64,000 nucleotides of DNA, taken from Rhodopseudomonas sp. AAP120. Its GTDB lineage: Bacteria > Pseudomonadota > Alphaproteobacteria > Rhizobiales > Xanthobacteraceae. The stretch is taken from positions 1-64,000 of the forward strand of contig NZ_LJIC01000021.1 of the NCBI RefSeq assembly GCF_001295845.1, read 5' to 3'. The notes below the pieces were generated by a model, which saw nothing but the letters and a program-made list of their open reading frames with translations, had not been told where the DNA came from and did no database searches. The position numbers and the translations under genes are program-made. The stretch's first letter is position 1, and each line of letters starts with the position of its first letter. Positions 16,404 through 25,037 of the stretch are shown here, one piece after another.

Positions 16404-17464
16404 ACGGGCATCGGTCATCCGTGGCATCGTCCGCAGCGCCAACGGCGCTGCTGGGCGACATTCGGGCGCTGATCGAGGCGGCGCGCTTGCGCGCCGCCTC
16501 GACGGTGAATAGCGAACTGACGATGCTCTACTGGCGCATCGGCCAGCGCATCCGCACGCAGGTCTTGGACGGGCGCCGCGGCGCCTACGGCAAGGAGGTC
16601 CTACCCACCTTGGCGGCGCAGTTGGTGAAGGAGTACGGCAGCAGCTTTGCCGAGCAGAACCTGCGCCGCATGGTGCAATTCGCGGCCACCTTTCCCGACG
16701 AGCAGATTCTCGTATCACTGATACGAGAATTGAGCTGGACGCACTTCATCGCCCTGATCCCGCTGAAAGACCCACTCCAGCGGGACTACTACGCGCAGAT
16801 GGCGAGCGCCGAACGCTGGAGCGTGCGGACGCTGCGCGAGCGCATCGACTCGATGCTGTACGAGCGCACGGCGCTGTCGCAGAAGCCGGGCGAGACGATC
16901 GCGCAGGAACTGGCGACGATGCGCGATGCGCAGCGCATGACGCCGGCGCTGGTCATGCGCGACCCGTACATCCTCGACTTCCTGGGGCTGCGCGACACTT
17001 GGCAGGAAGGCGACTTGGAAGCGGCCATCATCCGCGAAATGGAGTCGTTCTTGCTGGAGCTGGGCGCGGGTTTCAGCTTCGTGGCCCGGCAGAAACGCAT
17101 CCCGATCGACGACGAGGATTTCCACCTCGACCTGCTGTTCTACAACCGCAAGCTACGGCGGCTGGTGGCGGTGGAGTTAAAAGTCGGCGAGTTCAAGGCG
17201 GCCTACAAGGGACAGATGGAGCTTTACCTTCGCTGGCTCGACAAGCACGAACGGGAGCCGGAGGAAGCCTCGCCGCTGGGGATCATCCTTTGCACCGGCA
17301 AGAAGCGCGAGCAGATCGAATTGCTGGAGCTGGACAAGTCGGGCATCCACGTCGCCGAGTACCTGACCGCCTTGCCGCCGAGGGGCGTGCTGGTGGAACG
17401 GCTGCAACAGGCAACGCAGCGGGCGCAGTTGCAGATCGAGCAGCGCAAGACGGACACCGAGTAG
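16400..17464 (+). CDS. DUF1016/YhcG-family PDDEXK nuclease-like protein
   Basis: A 354-residue protein of the DUF1016 family. The N-terminal half (about 20-170) carries the conserved Tyr-Trp-x-Ile-Gly stretch and Phe-Ala-Glu-Gln-Asn-Leu-Arg-Arg-Met; the C-terminal half is a PDDEXK-like nuclease domain with Asp-Phe-His-Leu-Asp-Leu-Leu-Phe-Tyr then a Val-Glu-Leu-Lys core. The family is common in mobile elements, and a role in DNA processing or defence has been suggested, not settled. Its ATGA overlap with int means it is co-expressed with the integrase. Confidence 0.85.
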   Translation: MNGHRSSVASSAAPTALLGDIRALIEAARLRAASTVNSELTMLYWRIGQRIRTQVLDGRRGAYGKEVLPTLAAQLVKEYGSSFAEQNLRRMVQFAATFPDEQILVSLIRELSWTHFIALIPLKDPLQRDYYAQMASAERWSVRTLRERIDSMLYERTALSQKPGETIAQELATMRDAQRMTPALVMRDPYILDFLGLRDTWQEGDLEAAIIREMESFLLELGAGFSFVARQKRIPIDDEDFHLDLLFYNRKLRRLVAVELKVGEFKAAYKGQMELYLRWLDKHEREPEEASPLGIILCTGKKREQIELLELDKSGIHVAEYLTALPPRGVLVERLQQATQRAQLQIEQRKTDTE

Positions 17465-17836
17465 TTCTCTCCCCAGCAGTCGGGCGTCCCGGCGTTCCGC
17501 CGTCGCGCTGTCGTGCTGCGCATCGAGCCTCGCTGCGCGAGTCTCGCCCCATGCGGGCTTCCATCGTTCCCTCGCTTTGCTCGGCTGACGCCTCCGGCCC
17601 GGCTCGCTGATCCGGGCCTGCGCGCTCCGCTTGCCCCAAAAACCGAGGGTGTGCAGCGGGCGGGTGTGGGCGGTCTTGCTGTTCCCTTCACCGTATCACG
17701 GCGTTCTCGCCGTCAAGGGCTGCACGCGCTGGTGCGCGCTTGCGTCCTGCCGGCCGGCTGCGCCCCCTGACTGCTTGCGCTGCGCCGTGCTGGCGACGGT
17801 TCCGGGCAATTCCGCCCGAGCAACCGGAGCACGATC
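17465..17836. repeat. Non-coding region with two intergenic repeat families
   Basis: The first part, 17500-17635, recurs at about 19323-19460, sharing the stretch CGGGCTTCCATCGTTCCCTC and a following GCTCGGCTGACGCC. The second part, 17671-17836, is nearly identical to 18460-18625 and forms the leader of radC. No coding frame with family resemblance was found here. Confidence 0.7.
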
Positions 17837-18346
17837 ATGTCGCAACTGTCCATTTCCTCGCTCGATGCCTCGCTGATGGTGCGCGACGCGAAGGGCCGTT
17901 ACCAGCCGGCGACGGCCGACCAGATTCTGGAGGCCGCGCGCCAGGCCATCGAGCACAAGATGCAGCGCGGTGCATCGTTCAGTTCGCCGGCGGCGGTCAA
18001 GGAGTACCTGCGCACCAAGCTGGCTGGCTTCGAGCATGAGGTGTTCGCCGTGCTGTTCCTCGATGCGCGGCATTGCTTGATCGACTATGCCGAGATGTTC
18101 CGAGGCACCATCGACGGCGCATCGGTGTATCCGCGCGAAGTGGTCAAGGAGGCGCTGCGACTCAACGCGGCAGCGGTCATCGTTTCGCACAACCATCCGA
18201 GCGGCAATCCCGAGCCGAGTGCGGCCGATCGGGCACTGACCCAGCGGCTCAAGGAGGCGCTGGCATTGGTGGACGTTCGCACGCTGGATCACATCGTCGT
18301 CGCGGGTAGCAAAACCACGTCCTTCGCCGAACGCGGCTTGATTTGA
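17837..18346 (+). CDS. radC: RadC-like JAB-domain protein
   Basis: A 169-residue protein with a C-terminal JAMM metalloprotease fold: a Glu in the Glu-His-Glu-Val-Phe segment, the His-Asn-His-Pro-Ser-Gly box and Pro-Ser-Ala-Ala-Asp. It lacks the N-terminal helix-hairpin-helix of chromosomal RadC, as is usual for the short versions in Tn4371-type ICEs. The function is unknown; a role in plasmid or ICE DNA metabolism or anti-restriction is often proposed. It is followed by a strong terminator, so it is transcribed alone. Confidence 0.88.
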   Translation: MSQLSISSLDASLMVRDAKGRYQPATADQILEAARQAIEHKMQRGASFSSPAAVKEYLRTKLAGFEHEVFAVLFLDARHCLIDYAEMFRGTIDGASVYPREVVKEALRLNAAAVIVSHNHPSGNPEPSAADRALTQRLKEALALVDVRTLDHIVVAGSKTTSFAERGLI

Positions 18347-18350
18347 ACGA

Positions 18351-18371
18351 GGGGGCTTCGGCCCCCTTTTT
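18351..18371 (+). terminator. Intrinsic terminator after radC
   Basis: GGGGGC-TTCG-GCCCCC followed by TTTTT, starting 5 bp after the radC stop codon. A UUCG-type tetraloop and T5 tract make this a textbook rho-independent terminator. Confidence 0.9.
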
Positions 18372-18459
18372 GCTGCGTCCGGTGGCGCAACTCCGGCCCT
18401 CGCGGGCCTGCGCGTGCTGCGCACTTGCCGAAAGGCCGGGTGCGTGGAGTGTGAGGGGG

Positions 18460-18625
18460 CGGTCTTGCTGTGTCCCTTCACCGTATCACGGCGTTCTCGC
18501 CGTCAAGGGCTGCGCGCGCTGGTGCGCGCTTGCGTCCTGGCGGCCGGCTGCGCCCCCTGACTGCTGCGCTGCGCCGTGACTTCGACGGTTCCGGGCAATT
18601 CCGCCCTTGCAACCGGAGAACCGTC
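18460..18625. repeat. Duplicated leader, copy 2 (copy 1 at 17671-17836)
   Basis: The 166 bp preceding this gene and the 166 bp preceding radC are nearly identical, ending in the same GCAACCGGAG ribosome-binding context just before each ATG. The duplication includes CCGTATCACGGCG and CTCGCCGTCAAGG, which can form small hairpins. It puts radC and the next gene under the same 5' region, and so probably the same control. Confidence 0.75.
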
Positions 18626-19018
18626 ATGAACGACAAATCACACGTTTCCCTCGAACAGCACGTTTGCCTGGTCTGCGGCACGGCGTTCGATACCGGCGCG
18701 ATCCTGCTGGACAAGCGCCTGCGCGCTAGCATGGAGCGCCACACGGCGACGGGCTGGGGCCTGTGTCCCGAGCATCAGAAGCTGTCCGATGATGGCTTCG
18801 TCGCGCTGGTCGAATGCGATCCGCAGCGCAGCGGCTCATCGGCCGGCGGCCGAATGAAGCCCGAGCAGGCATATCGCACGGGCCGGCTGGCCCATCTGCG
18901 GCGCACGGTGTTCGCCAAGGTGTTCAACGTGCCGATCGAGGACAAGCAGGCTTGCGTGTTCGTAGAGCCTGGCGTGATCGACCAGTTGCAGTCGATGACG
19001 GCGCCGGCGGCGAGCTGA
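18626..19018 (+). CDS. Conserved ICE protein of unknown function (130 aa)
   Basis: A 130-residue soluble protein. A Cys-Leu-Val-Cys-Gly pair near residue 12 and a later Cys-Pro-Glu-His could bind zinc. No catalytic motif was recognised. The frame extends upstream to 18470, but ATG 18626 follows GGAG and matches the point where the duplicated leader ends. It sits in the radC-parB interval, where Tn4371-like elements keep small conserved genes; I do not assign a function. Confidence 0.7.
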   Translation: MNDKSHVSLEQHVCLVCGTAFDTGAILLDKRLRASMERHTATGWGLCPEHQKLSDDGFVALVECDPQRSGSSAGGRMKPEQAYRTGRLAHLRRTVFAKVFNVPIEDKQACVFVEPGVIDQLQSMTAPAAS

Positions 19019-19794
19019 TCGCGCCGCGCTACCTTCGGTGCGTCGTTCCTGCGGGGACGGCGCACTTTTTTTTCTGCTGCGCCCGGTGCAGGTGACTCCG
19101 CGCCTGCGGCGCTGCGCGCTTCGCTTGCCTCCGGGGGAAAGCCCTGCGGGCTATCCCCGCCGCGCGATGCTTGGCGCCCCTAAAGACCGCCGAACCGGCT
19201 GCGCCGGCTCGGCCGGAAATCCGCAGCCGCAGCAGAACCCGCTTCCCGATGCGTGGGACGTGTTGCGCCTGGTGCGCATCGAACCTTGAAGGCTGGGCGT
19301 CCCCGGCCAAGAAACATGGCCGGTCGCGCTGTCGTGCTGCGCATCGAACCCCCTGCGGGGTTTCGCCCCTGACGGGCTTCCATCGTTCCCTCGCTCCGCT
19401 CGGCTGACGCCTCCGGCCCGGATTCCTAGATCCGGGCCTGCGCGCTTCGCTTGCCGTGCGGTCTGCACATCAAGACGGCCGTTGCCATGTCCAGCCGTCT
19501 TCCCTCGCTCATCACCTCTCCGCGACTGTAGCCCGCGGCCGTGTGCCGTCAAGGCGCGCAGGGCCGTGTCCTCGGCTGCGCCTGCGGGCCGCACCAACCC
19601 TGCGCTTGTTTCCTTGACGGCCCCCGTCCGCGCGCTCCTGACCGTCGCGGGCGATGAACTCAGGAAAGACGGTGGCAACGAGGCCAACCGGGTTCTTCGT
19701 GCCGACCGCACCGAACAGCCGAAAGGCTGGGCTTCCGAATCTAGGAATCCGGTGTGCGGTGAACAGCAAACCTCTTTTTGTCAGGAGAAAGATC
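19019..19794. repeat. 776-bp non-coding region with repeats, upstream of DUF932 gene
   Basis: Segment 19106-19199 matches 26218-26311 (shared cores GCTGCGCGCTTCGCTTGCCT and GCCCTGCGGGCTATCCCCGC). Segment 19323-19460 matches 17500-17635. The remainder is GC-rich with no credible gene. The DUF932 gene frame is open from 19654, but its SD and family start are at 19795. The repeats appear to mark module joints within the ICE. Confidence 0.65.
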
Positions 19795-20619
19795 ATGCAA
19801 CTCGCATCCCGTTTCGCTTCCCGTTCCCCGGCATTGCGCAGCGACTACCCGCTGTCCGACGACCAAATCCGCCGCGTGGCCCCGTCCATCTTCGCCGACG
19901 CTCCGCACGAAAGCCGCTCGCAGCGATACAGCTACATCCCCACCGCGACCGTGCTGCAGGAACTGCGCGGTGAAGGCTTCGAGCCTTTCATGGTGACGCA
20001 GACCCGCGTGCGCCACGACGACCGCCGCGACTACACCAAGCACATGATCCGGCTGCGCCACGCCAGCCAGATCAACGGCCGCGAGGCCAACGAAATCATC
20101 CTGCTGAACTCCCATGACGGCACCAGCAGCTATCAGATGCTGGCCGGGATGTTCCGCTTCGTTTGCAGCAATGGCCTTGTCTGCGGCGACACCGTGGCCG
20201 ACGTGCGCGTGCCGCACAAGGGCGACGTGGCCGGGCACGTCATCGAAGGCGCTTACGAAGTCCTGCACGGCTTCGACCGGGCGCAGGAATCGCGCGATGC
20301 CATGCGCGCCATCACGCTGGACGCCGGGGAATCGGAAGTGTTCGCCCGCGCTGCGCTGGCGTTGAAGTACGACGAGGACAAGCCCGCGCCCATCACGGAA
20401 TCGCAAATCCTGATGCCGCGACGTGGCGACGACGACCGCCGCGACCTGTGGAGCGTGTTCAACCGCACGCAGGAAAACCTCATCAAAGGCGGCCTGTCCG
20501 CGCGCGCCGCCAATGGCCGCCGACAGACCACCCGGCCCGTGCAGGGCATCGACCAAAGCGTGCGCCTGAATCGCGCCCTGTGGCTGCTGGCCGATGGCCT
20601 GCGCCAGTTGAAAGCCTGA
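19795..20619 (+). CDS. DUF932 domain protein
   Basis: A 274-residue protein of the DUF932 family found on plasmids, phages and Tn4371-type ICEs. The family pattern appears as Tyr-Ser-Tyr-Ile-Pro-Thr, Arg-Leu-Arg-His, then Glu-Ile-Ile-Leu-Leu-Asn-Ser-His-Asp-Gly and Phe-Arg-Phe-Val-Cys-Ser-Asn-Gly-Leu. ATG 19795 has an AGGAG box 11 bp upstream. The biochemical role is unknown; conservation next to parB suggests element maintenance. Confidence 0.88.
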   Translation: MQLASRFASRSPALRSDYPLSDDQIRRVAPSIFADAPHESRSQRYSYIPTATVLQELRGEGFEPFMVTQTRVRHDDRRDYTKHMIRLRHASQINGREANEIILLNSHDGTSSYQMLAGMFRFVCSNGLVCGDTVADVRVPHKGDVAGHVIEGAYEVLHGFDRAQESRDAMRAITLDAGESEVFARAALALKYDEDKPAPITESQILMPRRGDDDRRDLWSVFNRTQENLIKGGLSARAANGRRQTTRPVQGIDQSVRLNRALWLLADGLRQLKA

Positions 20620-20684
20620 CCCGTCCCCCCGCAGGAGGGGCGGTTTCCCCTCCATTCCTTGTTTCACTCGATTGGAGAACCACC

Positions 20685-22733
20685 ATGAACGCCGTAGCCC
20701 AAACCGAAATCCGCGCCATCGAAACCGCCGCACCGCTGGAAATGGCCGACCCGTCCAAGAATCTGATCTTGGTTGCCCTCTCGCAGTTGCTGCCGCGCCG
20801 CTCCAAGCGCAACGCCCGCAAGATGCCGCGCCTATCCATCCCCGAACTGGCCGCGAGCATCGCCCGCATCGGCCTGCTGCAAAACCTGATCGTGATCGCA
20901 TCCGCCGATGGCGAGCATTACGAGGTGGTGGCCGGTGATCGCCGCTTGACCGCCTTGAAGCTGCTGGCGAAGAAACACCGCATCCCCGCCGACTACGAGG
21001 TGCCGTGCCTGCTGGTGGCCGATGGCAGCGCCCGCACCGTCAGCCTCGCGGAGAACGTGCAGCGCGAGAACATGCACCCCGCCGACCAGTTCGCGGCCTT
21101 CGCCGCGCTGGTCAAGGAAGGCCGGCCCATCGAAGACATTGCCGCCGACTTCGGCGTGTCCCCGCTGGTGGTGCAGCGGCGCTTGAAGCTGGCGAACGTC
21201 TCGCCGCGCCTGATGGCCGACTACCGGGCCGGTGGCGTGACGCTGGAACAGTTGATGGCCTTGACCATCACCGACGACCACGCCGCGCAGGAAGCCGCGT
21301 TCTATGGTGCGCCGGAATGGCAGCGCAGCCCGTCCGCGCTGCGCGCACGCCTGACCGAGCGCGAAATCGACGCCACGCACGCGCTGGTGCGCTTCGTCGG
21401 GCTGGACGCCTACCGGCAGGCAGGCGGCGGCATCCGCCGCGACCTGTTCGCCGAAGGCGATGCCGGAACCTACCTCACCGACGCCGCAGTGCTGGAAACG
21501 CTGGTGCGCGAGAAGCTGGCAACGCTGGCCGAGGACGTGCGCGCCGAGGGCTGGGCATGGGTGGAGGCCGTGCCGCATCTGGCCTATGAGGAGCGGCAGG
21601 CGTTCCAGAACGCCCCGCGCCATCGCAGCAAGCCGACCACGCGCGAAGCCCGCCGCATCGCCTCGCTGGAAAGCCGCCTCGAAAAGATCGACGCCGAACT
21701 GGAGGATGCCTGCGACGCCGAGGACGAGGCCAAGGCCGAGAAGCTGGAACAGCGGCGCGATCAGGTGGTCGCGGAACTGCAAGACGCGGAGGACGCCTTA
21801 CAAGGCTATGCGCCCGAGGTGCGCGAAGTGTCCGGCGCCATCGTCACCATCGACCGCAACGGCGAGGCCGTCATCCATCGCGGCCTGCTGCGCGAGGCCG
21901 AGGCCAAGGCGCTGCGCACGCTGGAAAAGCTGCGGCGCGGTTTCGGCAGCACCGATGGCGAAGCCGCCAACGACGAGCACGAAGACGACGACGCGCCCAA
22001 GGCCGCGAGCCTGTCCGACCGGCTGGCGCAGCGGTTGAGCGCCCATCACACGGCGGCGCTGCAAATCGAAGTCGCACGGCATCCGCACGTCGCGCTGGCC
22101 GCGCTGGTGCATGGCATGGCGCAGACCGTCTTGCAGCCCGACGCCTACGGCGATGGCCTGCCGTTGGGCGTCCGCCTCACGACGCAAGACCGGCTGGAAG
22201 GCATGGCCCCGGACTGGCCGGAATCGCCCGCCGCCGTGGCGCTGCGCAAACTGCAACAGGTAGCCGGTGAAGCCTTGCCGGAGGACAGCGCCGAACTGTT
22301 CGCCGCGCTGCTGGCGAAGCCGCAAGACGAACTGGTGCGACTGCTGGCGGTATGCGTGGCCGCGACGGTGGACGTGGTGACGCCCCGCGCCACGACGCAT
22401 CCGCGCGGCGAGGAACTGGCGCAGGCCGTGGGCCTCGACATGGCCGCATGGTGGAAGCCGACCGCAGAAGGCTACTTCAAGCACGTTTCCAAGGCCGCGA
22501 TTCTGGATGCCGTGGGCGAGTACGCGCCCGAGCAGGTCAACCGGCTGGCGAAGCTCAAGAAGGCCGACATTGCCAGCGAAGCCGAGCGGCTGGCCGAGGG
22601 TAGCGGCTGGATGCCTGCCGTGTTCCAGACCGGGCATCACACGGAGCCGGAAGGCATACCGGATGCGGCGAGCGATGACGATGCGCCGGAAGAGGCCGCC
22701 GAAGAGGCGGAGGCTCACGTGCTGGCCGCGTGA
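20685..22733 (+). CDS. parB: ParB-like partition/nuclease-domain protein
   Basis: A 682-residue ParB/Srx-fold protein. The N-terminal third has the Gly-Asp-Arg-Arg-Leu box near residue 85 and the Glu-Asn-Val-Gln-Arg-Glu-Asn box near 121, followed by a helix-turn-helix. A charged Glu/Lys/Asp-rich coiled coil lies at about 325-400, and the C-terminal half is family-specific. It is much longer than chromosomal ParB, as usual for the Tn4371-type protein. ATG 20685 is preferred over the long upstream extension because a GGAG box precedes it. It may act with ParA at 29815 in stability of the excised circle. Confidence 0.85.
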   Translation: MNAVAQTEIRAIETAAPLEMADPSKNLILVALSQLLPRRSKRNARKMPRLSIPELAASIARIGLLQNLIVIASADGEHYEVVAGDRRLTALKLLAKKHRIPADYEVPCLLVADGSARTVSLAENVQRENMHPADQFAAFAALVKEGRPIEDIAADFGVSPLVVQRRLKLANVSPRLMADYRAGGVTLEQLMALTITDDHAAQEAAFYGAPEWQRSPSALRARLTEREIDATHALVRFVGLDAYRQAGGGIRRDLFAEGDAGTYLTDAAVLETLVREKLATLAEDVRAEGWAWVEAVPHLAYEERQAFQNAPRHRSKPTTREARRIASLESRLEKIDAELEDACDAEDEAKAEKLEQRRDQVVAELQDAEDALQGYAPEVREVSGAIVTIDRNGEAVIHRGLLREAEAKALRTLEKLRRGFGSTDGEAANDEHEDDDAPKAASLSDRLAQRLSAHHTAALQIEVARHPHVALAALVHGMAQTVLQPDAYGDGLPLGVRLTTQDRLEGMAPDWPESPAAVALRKLQQVAGEALPEDSAELFAALLAKPQDELVRLLAVCVAATVDVVTPRATTHPRGEELAQAVGLDMAAWWKPTAEGYFKHVSKAAILDAVGEYAPEQVNRLAKLKKADIASEAERLAEGSGWMPAVFQTGHHTEPEGIPDAASDDDAPEEAAEEAEAHVLAA

Positions 22734-22746
22734 TTCCGCGACATGG

Positions 22747-22775
22747 CCCCGGCGCAGCGCGCGCCGGGGGTTTTT
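22747..22775 (+). terminator. Intrinsic terminator after parB
   Basis: The stem CCCCGGCGC (22747-22755) pairs with GCGCCGGGG (22761-22769), followed by G and T5. It ends the DUF932-parB unit just before cargo block 1. Confidence 0.85.
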
Positions 22776-22875
22776 CCCGAACCGGGCGCGGCGAGTCTGC
22801 CGCGCCCGGTTTCAACGTCCACAACAAAATCACTTCGTCGCCGCCTTCGCCCAGGCTGGCGATCACATTCATAGT

Positions 22876-22939
22876 GCGTGTATTTTGCACGCTTTACATC
22901 AAGCGGCAAAGCGTCGATAATGAGTGCATCATACACTCA
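22876..22939 (+). promoter_or_regulatory. Promoter with two MarR-type operators for the FMN reductase gene
   Basis: A sigma-70-type promoter is visible: TTTACA (22893-22898), 17 bp, GATAAT (22916-22921). Operator 1, GTGTATTTTGCAC (22878-22890), abuts the -35 box; operator 2, GTGCATCATACAC (22924-22936), sits directly after the -10 box, where it would block initiation. Both fit GTGYA-N3-TRCAC, the same motif found twice at the marR promoter near 37504 and 37552, with centres 46 and 48 bp apart respectively. Confidence 0.75.
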
Positions 22940-22952
22940 ATTTAGGTGCGCA

Positions 22953-23573
22953 ATGAGCCAAAAGAAGACGGTGCTCCTGGTCATGGGGAGTACGCGGGCG
23001 GGTAGGAATTGCCCGAAGATTACGGCATGGGTTGAGTCCATCGGCCGAGCAAGCACCGCCTATGAATACGAGATTGTCGATCTGGCGAAGTGGTCGTTGC
23101 CGATGGACGACGAACCGGCGATTCCCGCAATAGGCCCCTATATGCAACCGCATACTCGTGCCTGGAGCGAGAAGGTCAAAGGCGCGAGTGCCGTGGTCTT
23201 CATCACGCCCCAATTCAATTGGGGCTACCCGGCAGTCCTCAAGAACGCCATCGACCATCTTTACAGCGAGTGGCACGACAAGCCACTGATGATCGTGACC
23301 TACGGTGGTCATGGCGGTGGTCGATGCGCCAAGCAATTGCGGCAAGTTGTAGGTCGGCTTGGGGTGCGTATCGTGCCGACCTCTCCCGAACTGCGATTGT
23401 CGGATGCGGTGATTCGGGAGGGAGCCATACTAAATCCGGATCACGATTTTCGTGTGTTTGCGCCGAAGGTTCGACAAGCACTTGCGGAGTTGGCAGCCCA
23501 ACTCGACGGCAGCGAAAGCGTTGTGTCGCGGCTGCGCCGCCGTTGGAAGGCAACGCTTTCAGTTATCTCTTGA
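22953..23573 (+). CDS. NADPH-dependent FMN reductase-family flavoprotein
   Basis: A 206-residue flavodoxin-fold protein. The phosphate-binding loop Gly-Ser-Thr-Arg-Ala-Gly-Arg is near residue 14 and the family signature Gln-Phe-Asn-Trp-Gly-Tyr-Pro-Ala-Val-Leu-Lys-Asn-Ala-Ile-Asp near residue 90. Members reduce FMN or quinones with NAD(P)H in the cytoplasm. The start at ATG 22953 gives the normal family N-terminus; upstream codons overlap the promoter and operators. Two operators identical in form to those of the MarR at 37534 control it. It may supply reduced flavin or detoxify the inducer of that regulon. Confidence 0.85.
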   Translation: MSQKKTVLLVMGSTRAGRNCPKITAWVESIGRASTAYEYEIVDLAKWSLPMDDEPAIPAIGPYMQPHTRAWSEKVKGASAVVFITPQFNWGYPAVLKNAIDHLYSEWHDKPLMIVTYGGHGGGRCAKQLRQVVGRLGVRIVPTSPELRLSDAVIREGAILNPDHDFRVFAPKVRQALAELAAQLDGSESVVSRLRRRWKATLSVIS

Positions 23574-23625
23574 GTTGTTCTCTCGGGATTGGTTTAGCCT
23601 GTCCTTAGTTCATTCCCTCGCGCTT

Positions 23626-23678
23626 GCCGCTGACGCGCGCAAGGTTTCGATGGCGCAACCGCCACGGTGGCGGGGCTT
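23626..23678. repeat. Imperfect direct repeat flanking the Tet(X)-like gene, left copy
   Basis: About 53 bp with the shared core AGGTTTCGATGGCGC matches 25084-25136 with scattered differences. The two copies bracket the Tet(X)-like gene, so the gene may have been inserted or looped in between them. The surrounding 23574-23729 holds no gene. Confidence 0.5.
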
Positions 23679-23729
23679 GCTCAACAGCGGAATCGGTGCG
23701 ATACTTGATCTTTGAAAGACCGCGAAAAA

Positions 23730-23763
23730 CGGTTGTCTGTATGCCACTGGCGCTAGACAACCG
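23730..23763. promoter_or_regulatory. Inverted repeat upstream of the Tet(X)-like gene
   Basis: CGGTTGTCT-N16-AGACAACCG is a perfect 9-bp inverted repeat, centred about 133 bp before the start of the flavin monooxygenase. It differs from the GTGYA-N3-TRCAC motif, so another regulator, or an RNA hairpin, is implied. No candidate regulator gene is adjacent. Confidence 0.45.
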
Positions 23764-23879
23764 AATACACGCCACCAAGCAGCTCTAGCGAGGTCGGCCA
23801 GCGTTTCCCCGACATCTGTCGGCCTTTCTGCGAACTGGCGCGTATTGACGCGAACGTTCGCAGCCATTGGAACGCTGCC

Positions 23880-25037
23880 ATGAACACACATCTCGATTTC
23901 TCTTTCCCTTCCGCACATCCCCGCATCGCCATCGTCGGCGCCGGCCTTGGCGGCTTGACGCTCGCACGTGTCCTTCACGTCAACGGCATTCCCGCGACGA
24001 TCTACGAAGCCGAAGTCTCGCCCGATGCGCGGGCACAAGGCGGCTTGCTGGACATCCACGAATACAACGGCCAACTCGGGCTGAAGGCCGCGTGCCTCTA
24101 CGACGAGTTTCTAGCCCTCGCGCTGCCGGGTGAAGATGCCAAGCGCGTGGTCGATAAACATGGCAATGTCCTGCTCGACAAGCCCGGCTCGGGCAGCACG
24201 GCCAAGCCCGAGGTCGATCGCGGCGCGCTGCGCCGGCTGCTTATCGGATCTCTGCCTGCCGACACCATCCAATGGGGCCGCAAGCTCGTGAAGGTGAACC
24301 GCCTTGCCGACGGGCAACACCTACTGGCTTTCGCCGAAGGTTCGACGATCACGGCGGATTTGCTGGTCGGCGCCGATGGCGCCTGGTCGAAGGTTCGTCC
24401 ACTGCTGTCGGCCGCAAAGCCGGCGTACATCGGCACGACCTTCATTGAAACCAATCTCTTTGATGGCGACACGCGATACAAGACCAGCGCCGAGATGATC
24501 GGCGGCGGCACGCTGATGGCGATCGAACCGGGCCAAGGTATCTTGGCTCACCGTTACGCGAGCGGCGCGCTACGCACCTATGTCGCATTGAACAAGCCGG
24601 AAGCATGGATCGGCGCCATCGACTTCAGCCAGCCGGTGGTCGCACTGCGTCGCCTTGCGGGCGAATTCGAGGGTTGGGTGCCACCGCTTCTGGCCTTGGT
24701 CACTGATAGCGATACCCCGCCCATCGTGCGGCCTATCCTTGCCTTGCCGATCAACCATCGGTGGACGCGCATTCCAGGCGTCACGCTCGTGGGCGATGCG
24801 GCCCACCTGATGTCGCCGTTCGCCGGTGAAGGCGCCAATCTCGCCATTCTGGATGGCGCCGAGTTGGGCTTAGCGCTGCGCGATCATCCCGGCGACATCG
24901 AGGCGGCACTTGTGGCGTATGAACAGGCGCTTTTTCCGCGCAGTGCCGCCGTCGCCGACCAGACGGCCAAGAACCATCGGCGTTTCTTCGGCGACGACGC
25001 GCCCCGGAGCGTGGCCGAACTGTTCTCCGCGCATTAG
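23880..25037 (+). CDS. Tet(X)-like FAD-dependent monooxygenase
   Basis: A 385-residue class A flavin monooxygenase, about the size of Tet(X). The FAD dinucleotide motif Gly-Ala-Gly-Leu-Gly-Gly is near residue 20; Gly-Gly-Leu-Leu-Asp-Ile-His near 56 corresponds to the Tet(X) GGTLDLH-type stretch; the second FAD motif is [14 protein letters not shown] near 303. Tet(X) enzymes hydroxylate and inactivate tetracyclines, but relatives act on other polyketides or aromatics, so resistance is not proven. It follows the FMN reductase gene on ICE cargo block 1. No signal peptide; cytosolic. Confidence 0.82.
   Translation: MNTHLDFSFPSAHPRIAIVGAGLGGLTLARVLHVNGIPATIYEAEVSPDARAQGGLLDIHEYNGQLGLKAACLYDEFLALALPGEDAKRVVDKHGNVLLDKPGSGSTAKPEVDRGALRRLLIGSLPADTIQWGRKLVKVNRLADGQHLLAFAEGSTITADLLVGADGAWSKVRPLLSAAKPAYIGTTFIETNLFDGDTRYKTSAEMIGGGTLMAIEPGQGILAHRYASGALRTYVALNKPEAWIGAIDFSQPVVALRRLAGEFEGWVPPLLALVTDSDTPPIVRPILALPINHRWTRIPGVTLVGDAAHLMSPFAGEGANLAILDGAELGLALRDHPGDIEAALVAYEQALFPRSAAVADQTAKNHRRFFGDDAPRSVAELFSAH

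Noticed and set aside
18470-18625. Upstream extension of the 130-aa gene
   Set aside because: The frame runs through the duplicated leader, which is non-coding before radC, and the SD lies just before ATG 18626.
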